A stretch of DNA of 64,000 nt, from contig CAWCTW010000005.1 of NCBI GenBank assembly GCA_963798705.1, positions 2,467,741 to 2,531,740 on the forward strand, read 5' to 3'. This DNA is from AC-56 sp963798705. GTDB taxonomy: Bacteria; Actinomycetota; Thermoleophilia; Solirubrobacterales; 70-9. The notes beneath the pieces are model-generated. The model saw only the letters and a list, made by a program, of their open reading frames with translations, did not search any database and was not told the origin of the DNA. Shown here piece after piece: positions 27,674 to 36,466 of this stretch. The position numbers were made by a program, and so were the translations under genes. Positions within the stretch are counted from its first letter, which is position 1. Each line of letters begins with the position of its first letter.

Positions 27674-27676
27674 GCG

Positions 27677-28075
27677 ATGTCGCGCGACAACGTCGAGGTC
27701 GTCCGGAAAGTCTTGAAGCATTGGAGCGAGGGCGACTTCACCACGACCATCGACGCGCTCGACGAGCACGCGGTTCTCGTGCTGCGCCCCGAGTTCCCCG
27801 ACGCGGGGGCGTATGTCGGCGCCGAGGCGATCGCCGCATACACGCGCGGCTTCCTCGAACCGTGGACGCGCCTCACGATCGAGGCCGAGGAGCTGGTCGA
27901 TGCGGGCGACACCGTGCTCGTCGGCGTCCTGCAACGGGGTGTGGGGGACGCCAGCGGCGTCGAGACCGAGCTCCGCTACTTCCAGCTCTGGACCTTTCGC
28001 GGCGGCAGGGTCATCCGCATGGAAAACGTTCGCGACCGCGCCGCGGCCATGGCGGCCGCCGGGTTGGCCGAGTAG
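27677..28075 (+). CDS. SnoaL/NTF2-like protein
   Basis: 132 residues, MSRDNVEVVRKVLKHWSEGDF opening helix; same fold as the gene 3 nt upstream, with which it is probably co-transcribed. Function unknown. Confidence 0.8.
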   Translation: MSRDNVEVVRKVLKHWSEGDFTTTIDALDEHAVLVLRPEFPDAGAYVGAEAIAAYTRGFLEPWTRLTIEAEELVDAGDTVLVGVLQRGVGDASGVETELRYFQLWTFRGGRVIRMENVRDRAAAMAAAGLAE

Positions 28076-28171
28076 CGCCGCGCTCGAACGTTCGACGGGC
28101 AGATCCGATCGAGCCGAGGCTCGCCTTGGCCGGGGTAGGGTTCGGACAAGGCCACGAGAGGAAGGATTGCC

Positions 28172-28459
28172 ATGCATGCACGTGTCGTCAGGTTCACGGA
28201 CGTGACCCCGGAGACGGTCGCCAGGGTCACCAGCCAGGTCGAGGAGTCCGATGGCCCCCCGCCGGGCGTGGACGCGAGCGCGATGAAGTTCCTGGTCGAC
28301 GAGTCGCAGGGGACCGCGACCTTCATCGTGTTCTTCGACAGCGAGGAGAAGTTGCGTGCCGCGAACTCGGTGTTCGACCAGATGGACCCGGGCGACACGC
28401 CGGGCACCCGCGCCTCGGTCGACCTCTGCGAGGTGAAGATCGAGCGCAGCATGGACTGA
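28172..28459 (+). CDS. Small dimeric alpha/beta-barrel-like protein
   Basis: 95 residues with a ferredoxin-like beta-alpha-beta pattern (MHARVVRF...ATFIVFFDSEEKLRAANSVF), as in ABM-type stress-response barrels. No catalytic residues assignable. GAGGAAGG precedes the ATG, and TAGGGT lies at 28136-28141. Confidence 0.65.
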   Translation: MHARVVRFTDVTPETVARVTSQVEESDGPPPGVDASAMKFLVDESQGTATFIVFFDSEEKLRAANSVFDQMDPGDTPGTRASVDLCEVKIERSMD

Positions 28460-28621
28460 CACGGCGGGACTGCTCGCGCTCGTCGTCCACTGGGGCGGCG
28501 GGCTCCGACGTTCGTCCCCGGCCGGGTCGCCCAGGAGTACCCTGACCCAAGGAAGGGGCGCTTCGTGATCCCCATCGTTGGGGCCCGCCGCGGGCCACGG
28601 CAGCGGGGGTAGGGTCGGGCC

Positions 28622-29842
28622 GTGAAGGAACGCTACGACGCGATCGTGGTGGGTGCCCGCTGCGCGGGCTCGGCGCTCGCGATCTCCCTCGCCAGTCGCG
28701 ACTGGGAGGTCTTGGTCGTCGACCGCGACCAGTTCCCCAGCACGACGATCTCCACCCACGGCCTTTGGCCCAGCGGGGTCGCCCGCCTCAGCGAGCTCGG
28801 AATCCTCGATCGCGTGCTCGCCGAGCACGAGGTGCCGAGCTACGAGAGCGTCATCCGCGGCCTGGGCCACGTGAGTCGTGGCGGGTTCACGCCCGTGCGG
28901 GGCTTCGACCGGGCGATGGCTCCGCGGCGGATCGTGCTCGACCAGGCGGGGATCGACGCGGCGCGGGCAGCCGGCGCGCAGGTCGAGCCCGAGACCAAGG
29001 TCGCCGGCCTGCTGGGCGCCGGGTCCGACGAGGACCCGGTTCGCGGCGTCGTGCTCGCCGACGGCCTCCAGATCGGCGCTGGGTGGGTGTTCGGCGCCGA
29101 CGGCCGCGGCTCGACCGTCGCGCGCTCGCTCGGTCTCGCGAAGGAGCGCCCGATGCAGGGGGAGATGTCGATGGCCTACGGCTACTGGCGGGGCATCCCC
29201 GACGACGGCTACGGGTGCTTTCACATTGAGGTGGGAGGGGTGCTGACCAGCGTCCCGGTCGAGGACGGCCTGCACATGCTCATCGCGGCGGGCCCGCCCG
29301 AGATGGTCCACGGAACGCAGCAAGAGCGCCGCGAGCGCTATCTGGAGTTCGTGCGCGGCTTCCCGGCGACGGTCAGCCCCGACGTGCTCGACCATGCCGA
29401 GCTCGTCACCGGCGTGGCGATCGCGCCGGAGCCGCTGATGCGCGGGTTCTTCAGGCAATCGAACGGCCCCGGATGGGCGCTGGTCGGAGACGCCTGCCAC
29501 TTCAAGCACCCGGGCACCGCGCAGGGGATCGGCGACGCCCTCGAGCAGTCGGTCCACGTCGCCGAGTCCCTCTCGGGCGCTCAGGGGAGCCTCGACGGAT
29601 ACGAGGCCTGGCGCGACACCCGGGCCGCGGAGCACTACGAGTGGTCGTTCACCTGGGGCCGGTTCCCGCGCCCGGAGCACGAGCCGATCTTCCGCGGCTG
29701 GGCGACCGACCCGGACGCGGGCCAGGACGTCCGCGACTGCTTCAGCCGTCTCGTCGAGCCCTCGGCGGTGATGTCGACGGAGCGCCTGGCGCGCTGGTTC
29801 GCCGCGGGCGATAGCGCGGACGCGTCCGTCGCCACGAGCTAG
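28622..29842 (+). CDS. FAD-dependent oxidoreductase (aromatic hydroxylase/geranylgeranyl reductase fold)
   Basis: 406 residues. VVGARCAGSALAISLASRDWEVLVVDRD is the FAD-binding Rossmann motif, GADGRGSTVARSLG the mid-chain motif and LVGDACHFKHPGTAQGIGDALEQ the conserved GD segment contacting the flavin ribityl chain. Flavin monooxygenases and prenyl reductases share this layout, so the reaction is open. GTG start with TAGGGT (28610-28615) 6 nt upstream and no Shine-Dalgarno: a leaderless gene. Confidence 0.88.
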   Translation: MKERYDAIVVGARCAGSALAISLASRDWEVLVVDRDQFPSTTISTHGLWPSGVARLSELGILDRVLAEHEVPSYESVIRGLGHVSRGGFTPVRGFDRAMAPRRIVLDQAGIDAARAAGAQVEPETKVAGLLGAGSDEDPVRGVVLADGLQIGAGWVFGADGRGSTVARSLGLAKERPMQGEMSMAYGYWRGIPDDGYGCFHIEVGGVLTSVPVEDGLHMLIAAGPPEMVHGTQQERRERYLEFVRGFPATVSPDVLDHAELVTGVAIAPEPLMRGFFRQSNGPGWALVGDACHFKHPGTAQGIGDALEQSVHVAESLSGAQGSLDGYEAWRDTRAAEHYEWSFTWGRFPRPEHEPIFRGWATDPDAGQDVRDCFSRLVEPSAVMSTERLARWFAAGDSADASVATS

Positions 29843-29940
29843 GCGCCGGCGACGACCTCGCGCCTCGACGCCCTCGGCGGTGACGGCCCGGGCGCCATGG
29901 CGGCGGCCGTCCACTGCGGGATTCACCGAAGAAGGCGGGC

Positions 29941-30186
29941 GGGGGGACCAGCAACGAGAGGTTCGCCGTCACCGATCCCAAGACCAACGGGCCGGCGGCC
30001 AACGGCGCCCGCAACGTATGGGTGACCGAGACGGCGCTCTCGACCGCGCTGAACTCCTCCTACATGGCCGACCGGATCAGCGTCTTCGGCATCGTCGTCG
30101 GGGTGGCGCTGCTCCTGACGGGCATCGGGTTCATCATCCTCGCCGCCGCGGTGCTGCGGCGCAAGGACGCCACGGCCACGGCCTAG
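29941..30186 (+). pseudogene. C-terminal remnant of a membrane protein
   Basis: The frame ending at TAG 30184-30186 reads TSNERFAVTDPKTNGPAANG, then NVWVTETALSTALNSSYMAD, then one hydrophobic helix (SVFGIVVGVALLLTGIGF) and a basic tail. This is the end of a small membrane protein whose 5' part is gone: upstream the frame meets a TGA at 29881 and has no usable start. Confidence 0.6.
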
Positions 30187-30240
30187 GCGGACGGCAAGCC
30201 GGCGGCGAGAGCCGCCGGTGAGTGAGGCAGAGCGGGGGAG

Positions 30241-30270
30241 ACCGCTCCCGCCGGGTCCGGCGGGAGCGGT
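30241..30270 (+). terminator. Strong intrinsic-type hairpin
   Basis: ACCGCTCCCGCCG and CGGCGGGAGCGGT pair perfectly over 13 bp around a GGTC loop and are followed by TTT. It lies after the membrane-protein remnant and would insulate the primase-polymerase gene from upstream transcription. Confidence 0.8.
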
Positions 30271-30479
30271 TTCAGCTGCCTACCAGGAGACGGGCGCCGG
30301 GCTCAAGGAGGCCAGGCGTCGCGTGGAATCGCTCGACGTCTGACGTCTTGCACTCAGCCCGGCTGCCTGCGCCCGTGGCTCCGTTCGCCGGCGGAACCCC
30401 GTAGAACTCCGGCATCGCCTCGGACGCCACGATCGTCGACGCCGGGGGACGCGACCTGCGCGTCTCCAACCCCGATCGC

Positions 30480-31469
30480 GTGATCTTTCCCGAGACCGAG
30501 CGCTCCGGCGCGGTCACCAAGCTCGACGTCGTCACCTACTACCTCGCGGTCGCCGACGGCATCATGCGCGCGCTGCATCGGCGGCCCACCACCCTGGAGC
30601 GCTGGCCGAAGGGGGTGCATCCCGGCATCGTGCTGTCGACCCGCGAGAAGGGCGGCGGCGACGCCTTCTTCCAGAAGCGGATCCCGCGCGGGGCTCCGGG
30701 CTACGTCGAGACGGCGCGGATCCAGTTCCCGTCCGGTCGCCACGCGGATGAGATCTGCCCCACCGAGGTGGCCGTCGTCGGATGGGCCGCCCAGATGGGC
30801 ACGATCACCTTTCACCCCTGGCCGGTCCGCAGCGACGACGTCGACCATCCGGACGAGCTTCGCATCGACCTCGACCCGCAGCCGGGCACCGACTACGCCG
30901 ACGCCGTGCGTGTCGCGGCCGAGGCCCGCGCGCTGCTGGAGGAGCTCGGCTACGCCGGCTTCCCGAAGACCTCGGGAGGCCGAGGCATCCACGTCTACGT
31001 GCGGATCGAGCCGCGCTGGAGCTTCACCGACATGCGCCACGCGGCGATCGCGCTGGGACGTGAGCTCGAGCGGCGGCTGCCGGGTCAGGTGACCACGAAG
31101 TGGTGGAAGGAGGAGCGCGGCGAGCGCATCTTCGTCGACTACAACCAGAACGCCCGCGACCGGACGATCGCCTCGGCCTACAGCGTGCGACCGAAGCCGG
31201 GCGCGCCGGTCTCCGCACCGGTGAAGTGGGAGGAGCTCCCCGACGTCGTGCCGGAGGACTTCACCGTCGCGACGATGCCGGAGCGCTTCGCCGAGGTCGG
31301 CGATCGCCACGCCGCGATCGACGAGGTAGCCCACTCGCTCCAGCCGCTGCTGGACATGTACGAAAGCGACGAGGAGGGCGACATGCCCTACCCGCCGGAC
31401 TACCCGAAGATGCCTGGAGAGCCCAAACGCGTTCAGCCCTCGCGCGATCGCGACCGCAGCGCTGACTGA
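30480..31469 (+). CDS. LigD-type primase-polymerase (non-homologous end joining), polymerase domain only
   Basis: 329 residues matching the polymerase/primase domain of bacterial ligase D: PTTLERWPKGV, FFQKRIPRG, RIDLDPQPG with the two metal-binding Asp, and SGGRGIHVYV with the catalytic His. It fills and extends ends during Ku-dependent break repair. No ligase, nuclease or Ku gene is adjacent. The conserved N-terminal strand GRDLRVSNPDRV is encoded just upstream of the only in-frame start (GTG 30480), in a frame closed by TAG at 30402. The true start is therefore unusual or the 5' end is damaged. Confidence 0.85.
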   Translation: MIFPETERSGAVTKLDVVTYYLAVADGIMRALHRRPTTLERWPKGVHPGIVLSTREKGGGDAFFQKRIPRGAPGYVETARIQFPSGRHADEICPTEVAVVGWAAQMGTITFHPWPVRSDDVDHPDELRIDLDPQPGTDYADAVRVAAEARALLEELGYAGFPKTSGGRGIHVYVRIEPRWSFTDMRHAAIALGRELERRLPGQVTTKWWKEERGERIFVDYNQNARDRTIASAYSVRPKPGAPVSAPVKWEELPDVVPEDFTVATMPERFAEVGDRHAAIDEVAHSLQPLLDMYESDEEGDMPYPPDYPKMPGEPKRVQPSRDRDRSAD

Positions 31470-31487
31470 GTAGTGCGCGGGAACCCG

Positions 31488-31524
31488 CACGAGCGGTCGA
31501 AAATCAACCTCATAGGTTGATTTG
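31488..31524. repeat. 37-bp repeat copy 1, with 10-bp palindrome
   Basis: Contains AAATCAACCT, CAT, then AGGTTGATTT (31501-31523), a perfect palindrome. It is preceded by CACGAGCGGTCGA. An almost identical copy (36 of 37 bases) lies at 32056-32092, flanking the VOC gene in the same orientation. The rest of 31470-31676 shows no gene. Confidence 0.7.
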
Positions 31525-31676
31525 CCGCCATTCGCGGAGTGGCGCGTCACCGCACCGGGAGAGGGCGGCGCACTTACGGCCTCGGGCTCATGAACTACAA
31601 CGGCTGGTGGGTAGCCCGGGGCGGGTATTCGCGAGCGGCCGGACGACTGCCCCCGGGACTGACTCGGGCGGTTCGC

Positions 31677-32027
31677 TTAATCCGAGCGGTGGGAGACGAT
31701 GTTCACGGTCGTCCCGCTCGGCTCGCGAAGCATGAAGCGCCGGACGCCCCACTCCTCGTCGCGCAGGGGATAGGCGATCTCGAGGCCAAGCTCCACCGCT
31801 CTGTCGTGGACGGCGTCGACGTCATCCACCTCGATCGAGATGCCCGGGGCCGCCGGGTCGTCGTTGCCGATGATCGTCACCTGGGCCGTGGGGTTGGCCG
31901 GTGAGGCGAGGGTGGCCACCCAGCCCAGGTTCATCGCCACCTCGAACCCGAGGACGTCGACGAAGAACTCTCTGGTCTCAGCCGGCTGATCGGAGCTGAT
32001 GTTCGGTACGGCCCGCCGGATCGTCAT
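31677..32027 (-). CDS. VOC family protein
   Basis: 116 residues: RRAVPNISSDQPAETREFFVD, then ISIEVDDVDAVHDRAVELG and REPSGTTVNIVSH. Start ATG 32027 is preferred to the 48-residue longer frame because homology begins there. The palindromic repeat at 32069-32091 lies about 42 bp upstream of the ATG and is a candidate operator. Substrate unknown. Confidence 0.82.
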   Translation of the reverse strand: MTIRRAVPNISSDQPAETREFFVDVLGFEVAMNLGWVATLASPANPTAQVTIIGNDDPAAPGISIEVDDVDAVHDRAVELGLEIAYPLRDEEWGVRRFMLREPSGTTVNIVSHRSD

Positions 32028-32055
32028 CGCCGACGTTTTATCGGATCGCGCTCCC

Positions 32056-32092
32056 CACGAGCGGTCGAAAATGAACCTCATAGGTTGATTTG
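32056..32092. repeat. 37-bp repeat copy 2, upstream of the VOC gene
   Basis: Same 37-bp unit as at 31488-31524 with one substitution (AAATGAACCT instead of AAATCAACCT), so its palindrome has one mismatch. It sits in the promoter region of the VOC gene. Confidence 0.7.
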
Positions 32093-32192
32093 AGGCCGCT
32101 CGCGGCTCGGTGGACGACGTGAGGCGCGCTCGGAAGCCCTGCTCCCCGCCGCCTCTTCGGATAGTCGCCACGGGCGCCGCGGCTGCGGCCGC

Positions 32193-33056
32193 TCAGCGCG
32201 ATTGCGGCAGCTTGTGTGCGCCGCGCTGCGTCACCGGGCGCGAGGGCGGCGGCACGACCGGCCCGATCTCGCCGTCCGGGGCCTCGTCCAAGTCCACCAT
32301 CACCGGCGCGTGGTCGCTCGGCCCGCTGCCCTTGCGTGCCTGGCGGTCCACCCAGGCCGCCCGGACGCGGTCGGCGACCGGCGCGCTCGCCAGCACGAGG
32401 TCGATCCGCATCCCGAGGTCGCGATGGAACATCCCCGCCCGGTAGTCCCAGTAGGTGAACATCCGCTCGGTCGGCCAGCGATCGCGAACGACGTCGCGCA
32501 GGCCGAGCGCCATCAGGTCCTGGAGCGCCGCGCGCTCGGGCCCGGTCACGTGGGTCTGGCCGACGTAGGCGTCGGGGTCGAAGACGTCGGCGTCGCCGGG
32601 AGCGATGTTGAAATCGCCGCAGACGACCGCCGCCTCGGGTCCCGCGGCGACCAGCTCCCGCAGTGACCCCAGCCAGGCGAGCTTGTAGGCGTAGTGGTCC
32701 GAGCCGGGCTCGCGCCCGTTCGGCACGTACACCGAGATCACCCGGATCCCGCCGCAGGTGGCGGACACCGCGCGCGCCTCCGGATGGGGGAAGCCCGGCG
32801 CCCCGGGGATTCCGGCCTCCACGTCGTCAAGCCCGGTGCGCGAGAGAATCGCGACCCCGTTCCACGTCGCCTCGCCGTGAACGGCGACGGCGTAGTGGCG
32901 CTCGGCGAGCTCGTCGGCGAGCAGCTCGCGAAACGCTTCGTCGGCGAGCTTCGTCTCCTGCAGGCAGACGACGTCGGGACGGCGCTCGTCCAGCCAGGGC
33001 AGAAGCCGCGGCAGCCGCTTCGTGACCGAGTTGACGTTCCAGGTCGCGATTCGCAT
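32193..33056 (-). CDS. xth: Exodeoxyribonuclease III
   Basis: 287 residues of the endonuclease/exonuclease/phosphatase fold. MRIATWNVNSV carries the metal-binding Asn and LQETKL the metal-binding Glu. Then come YVPNG, VCGDFNIAP with catalytic Asp/Asn, RIDLVLAS, and GPSDHAPVMVDL with catalytic Asp-His. It cuts at abasic sites and trims 3' blocks in base-excision repair. The C-terminal 25 residues are a basic/proline extension. It lies close to the NHEJ polymerase gene, but the two are convergent. Confidence 0.93.
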   Translation of the reverse strand: MRIATWNVNSVTKRLPRLLPWLDERRPDVVCLQETKLADEAFRELLADELAERHYAVAVHGEATWNGVAILSRTGLDDVEAGIPGAPGFPHPEARAVSATCGGIRVISVYVPNGREPGSDHYAYKLAWLGSLRELVAAGPEAAVVCGDFNIAPGDADVFDPDAYVGQTHVTGPERAALQDLMALGLRDVVRDRWPTERMFTYWDYRAGMFHRDLGMRIDLVLASAPVADRVRAAWVDRQARKGSGPSDHAPVMVDLDEAPDGEIGPVVPPPSRPVTQRGAHKLPQSR

Positions 33057-33166
33057 GGTGGTTGGGGCGCCCAGGATAAGAGCGCGCGCGGGATGGTCTG
33101 CGAGCGGGTATCGGGAGCCGGCCCACCGGCAGCCCGCACCGCGGCCGACCGGTCAACATCAGCGTC

Positions 33167-33532
33167 ATGAACCCCGGCGAGCTTCGCGACCGGTGCCTCT
33201 CCTTTCCGGGAGCCGAGGAGACGTTTCCGTTCGGCCCCACGACCTCGGTGTTCAAGGTCGGCGGCAAGATGTTCGCCCTCTCCCAGCTGGACGCGGACTC
33301 GCTTCGGGTCAGCGTCAAGTGCGAGCCCGGCCTCGCCGAGGCGCTCCGCGGGGCGCACGCGGCGGTGATTCCCGGATACCACCTCAACAAGCGCCACTGG
33401 AACACCGTGATCATCGACGGCTCGCTGCCCGACGAGCTCGTCCGCGACATGATCGAGGACTCCTACGACCTGGTCGTGAGCAAGCTGCCGCGAGCCCGTC
33501 AGCGCGCGCTCGGGTGGCGCGCCGAGGAGTAG
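33167..33532 (+). CDS. MmcQ/YjbR family protein
   Basis: 121 residues with the CyaY-like fold signature: FPGAEETFPFG, VFKVGGKMFAL, VSVKCEPG and PGYHLNKRHWNTV. Members bind DNA in some reports; the cellular role is unknown. Start ATG 33167. Confidence 0.88.
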   Translation: MNPGELRDRCLSFPGAEETFPFGPTTSVFKVGGKMFALSQLDADSLRVSVKCEPGLAEALRGAHAAVIPGYHLNKRHWNTVIIDGSLPDELVRDMIEDSYDLVVSKLPRARQRALGWRAEE

Positions 33533-33589
33533 ACGTTCTCGGGCGCCAGTAAGGCACCCAGCGCATGCCGGGTCGGTCACCATGAGCGA

Positions 33590-34096
33590 ATGAACTACGC
33601 GGACTTCGCCAAGAAGCTCGTCCTGCCGCCGGACTTCGAGGCGCCGAGGACGCTCACCTACGAGAGCCTGGTGGCCGAGGCGCTCGATCGCTCGCACCTC
33701 GAAGACGACGTCCGGGGAATCAACGACAGCATCGAGCTGATCCAGCGGACGCGGGGCGGGGACTGGCCGACGGGACCGGTCACCGAGGACGAGGACTTCG
33801 CCGACCTCGTCTGGCACGAGGTCGAGTTCCGCGACGCCTTCTCGTTCTCCTACGCCGTCTATGAGGCGGGCGGCCCCTACATCGGCTGCGCCTACCTGTA
33901 CCCGCTGGGGCGCCGCACGGAGCTGACCGCCGAGCTCCTCGGCCACGACGTCGACGCGAGCTGGTGGGTGACGCCCACCGCTTATGAGCGCGGGCTGTAC
34001 ACGAAGCTCTACGCCGCGCTCGAGCACTGGCTCGCCGAGGAGTTTCCGTTCGACGCCGTCCACTACTCGAATAGCGAGATTCCCTCCGCGTCGTGA
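33590..34096 (+). CDS. GNAT-like hypothetical protein
   Basis: 168 residues. The order FSYAVYEAGGPYIGCAYLYP, DASWWVTPTAYERGLYTKLYAALEHWL resembles strands 4-5 and helix 3 of GNAT acetyltransferases, without a clear acetyl-CoA pyrophosphate loop (Q/RxxGxG). Catalysis is therefore doubtful. Convergent with an NTF2-like gene. Confidence 0.6.
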   Translation: MNYADFAKKLVLPPDFEAPRTLTYESLVAEALDRSHLEDDVRGINDSIELIQRTRGGDWPTGPVTEDEDFADLVWHEVEFRDAFSFSYAVYEAGGPYIGCAYLYPLGRRTELTAELLGHDVDASWWVTPTAYERGLYTKLYAALEHWLAEEFPFDAVHYSNSEIPSAS

Positions 34097-34126
34097 GGCG
34101 CGTAGGGACGTGAGCTGTCCGGGCGA

Positions 34127-34546
34127 TCACTCCGTCCTCGAAGGGCGAGCCGCGCCCGAGCCGATCGCCTCGAGCGCTCGATCCCAATCTCCATAGGCGT
34201 CGATGCGCACCGCGAGGCCGTCCCGGAAGGTGACCACGTTCGCCGCGGGGCGGCGTACGCTCATGCCATCACGGCCGTGGGCCTCGAACGTGCCGAGCAC
34301 GGCCACCTGCTCGCCGCGATCCTCGAGCCGTTCGATGTCGATGCTCAGCGATTCCCAGGTGGCGCGAAACTCGCGCTCGAACTTCCTGAAGCCTTCGTGG
34401 CCCCGGTAGGTGGGATCGAGCCCGGGGAAGATTCCAGTGGCGTGATACTCGAACTCGGGGTGGCACACCGCGAGCACGGCCTCGATGTCGCCGCGGTTCC
34501 AAGCCTCGTATGCGCGCCGGGCCAGTTCGAGGTTCTGCTCGGCCAT
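34127..34546 (-). CDS. SnoaL/NTF2-like protein
   Basis: 139 residues beginning MAEQNLELARRAYEAWNRGD. ATG 34546 has GATAAT (34554-34559) 7 nt upstream, a near-consensus leaderless promoter. Function unknown. Confidence 0.82.
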   Translation of the reverse strand: MAEQNLELARRAYEAWNRGDIEAVLAVCHPEFEYHATGIFPGLDPTYRGHEGFRKFEREFRATWESLSIDIERLEDRGEQVAVLGTFEAHGRDGMSVRRPAANVVTFRDGLAVRIDAYGDWDRALEAIGSGAARPSRTE

Positions 34547-34617
34547 CGGTTCGATTATCCGACATCGATGCGGCACCTCGGCCGCGGTCACGGATTGCGG
34601 CTCATGCGCCGCCAGCG

Positions 34618-36231
34618 CTAGCCGGCGCCGGCCGAGCCGTCCGCACGCGGGTCGGCGCCCGCCGAGAGCCCCCCGTCTGATCGCCGGATGACCTGCGCGT
34701 GCCCGACGGCCTCCGACAGGGGCGGGAGGGGGTGCACCGCAAAGCCGGCGGCGCGCAGGCCGTCGATGGCCGCGGGCTCGAGGTCGGCTTCGGCGTAGGC
34801 CTCGCGCCCGGCGCCGGCGGCGGGCTCTGCGACGATCCAGCGCGGGGCTCCAACCGCGCTGGCGAGATCCATGCCGTCCCGCATGCGCAGGAGCACCTGT
34901 GCGTGGATCTGCGGCTGGGCCGGGCCGCCCATCGTTCCCTGGAGCCCCACGACCCGACCCTCCTCGCGCAGCATCACTGGCATCAGCGTGTGCGAGGGTC
35001 GCTTGCCGCCCTCCAGTACGTTCGGCGAGCCGGGGTCGAGGGAGAAGAAGACACCCCGGTTGTGGCAGATGATCCCGCTTGCCGGGTCCAGGATCCCCGC
35101 GCCGAAGGACCCGAACACGCTCTGGACGACGACGGCCCCGTGGCCGCTGCCGTCCGCTGTGACGAGGGCGATCGTGTCGCCGGACGACCTACCGGAGAAG
35201 CCTTCGGCCTCGACCGCGGCCGCGCGGCCATCCCGAGCCGTCGCCGCGAGCCCGGCGGCGTGCTCGCGGGACAGAAGCTCCCCGACGGGCACCGGGCTGA
35301 AGCGCGGGTCGCCCAGATGGCGATCGCGGTCCGCGGCCGTGAGTCGGAAGAGCTCGCCGAGGAGGCTCGCATCGGCGCCGAGGTAGTCGCCCGGTCCGAG
35401 CTCCTCCAGCGCGGCCAGCGTCTCGAGGAGCAGCAGGCCCTGGCTGTTCGGCGGGGCGGTGAGGATCTCGCGTCCGGCCATCCGCAGCGCGATCGGCTCG
35501 CATACCTCGGTCCGGTGCGCCCTGAGGTCGTCGACGTCGATGGTCGAGCCGAGCGCCCTCAGGCAGGTCACGAGCTCTTCTCCGACCTCGCCTTCGTACA
35601 GCGCCGCCGCTCCACCGTCCGCGATCCGCGCCAGCGAGCGCCCCAGGGCCCGTTGACGAAGCACCGCGCCCTCGGCGAGCGGGGCGCCATCCGGCATGAG
35701 GACCTCGCGCATGCCGTGGTCGGCAACGATTCGGCTCGAGCTGTCGGCGATGGCCTTGGCCAGCGATCCCGCCACGGGAGCTCCCTCCGCCGCCATCCGC
35801 ACCGCGGGCTCGATGAGCGCTTCCCACGGCATCGAGCCTCCGAGCTCGTGCATCGTCTGCCACGCGGCGACGGCGCCGGGCACGGTCACGGTGTGGGGCC
35901 CGTCGAACGGCATGCGCGACCATCGCTCGGCGGCGGAGGCGATCGCCCGCGGGGCAGCCCCGCTTCCGTTGATCACTCGAAACTCGCCCTCGGGCGTCGC
36001 GAGCAGGCCGATCACGTCACCGCCGGGGGTGCACATGTGCGGGTAGACGACGGCCAGCGCGGCGGCCGCCGCGATCGCGGCATCGACGGCGTTGCCGCCC
36101 TCCCTGAAGGTCGAGACCGCGACCTCGGTCGCCTGCGAGTGCGGCGAGGCGACCGCGTAGCTTGCCCCGTGGGCTTCAAGCGGCGGCTCGGGCGTCTGCT
36201 GAATGCCTGCGACGATAACTCCCTGGGCCAT
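34618..36231 (-). CDS. Gamma-glutamyltransferase family protein
   Basis: 537 residues, an N-terminal-nucleophile hydrolase precursor. GDTIALVTADGSGHGAVVVQS contains the Thr expected to become the nucleophile after self-cleavage near residue 350, and KRPSHTLMPVM is the downstream family motif. The enzyme transfers or hydrolyses gamma-glutamyl groups of glutathione-like compounds. No signal peptide is evident, which points to the cytosolic acylase-like subgroup. Confidence 0.88.
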   Translation of the reverse strand: MAQGVIVAGIQQTPEPPLEAHGASYAVASPHSQATEVAVSTFREGGNAVDAAIAAAAALAVVYPHMCTPGGDVIGLLATPEGEFRVINGSGAAPRAIASAAERWSRMPFDGPHTVTVPGAVAAWQTMHELGGSMPWEALIEPAVRMAAEGAPVAGSLAKAIADSSSRIVADHGMREVLMPDGAPLAEGAVLRQRALGRSLARIADGGAAALYEGEVGEELVTCLRALGSTIDVDDLRAHRTEVCEPIALRMAGREILTAPPNSQGLLLLETLAALEELGPGDYLGADASLLGELFRLTAADRDRHLGDPRFSPVPVGELLSREHAAGLAATARDGRAAAVEAEGFSGRSSGDTIALVTADGSGHGAVVVQSVFGSFGAGILDPASGIICHNRGVFFSLDPGSPNVLEGGKRPSHTLMPVMLREEGRVVGLQGTMGGPAQPQIHAQVLLRMRDGMDLASAVGAPRWIVAEPAAGAGREAYAEADLEPAAIDGLRAAGFAVHPLPPLSEAVGHAQVIRRSDGGLSAGADPRADGSAGAG

Positions 36232-36301
36232 CTCGACACGAATGCGGTCGTCGCAGAGCCGTGCCTGCAAGCCGAACGTGGTTGTTCAAGCGGCCGTGCG
36301 C

Positions 36302-36466
36302 CTAGTGACCTGAGTCGTCAGTTCGGGCGCACCTTCCCGGCGTCTGGCCGCCCCTCACGCCACCCGCGGGAATCGCCGATGCTCTGCATCGATTTGTCCC
36401 GCGTGCGTCGCCAGCCACGCCCAGCCACTCGGGAAGATGAAGCCGCACGTCCGACTCAGGTCACTA
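36302..36466. repeat. Inverted repeat with 16-bp perfect arms
   Basis: CTAGTGACCTGAGTCG at 36302-36317 recurs inverted at 36451-36466, 133 bp apart; weaker complementarity extends inward. The right arm overlaps the stop codon of the KaiC-like gene. It could be a remnant of a small mobile element or two regulatory sites. The 36232-36463 gap contains no gene. Confidence 0.55.
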
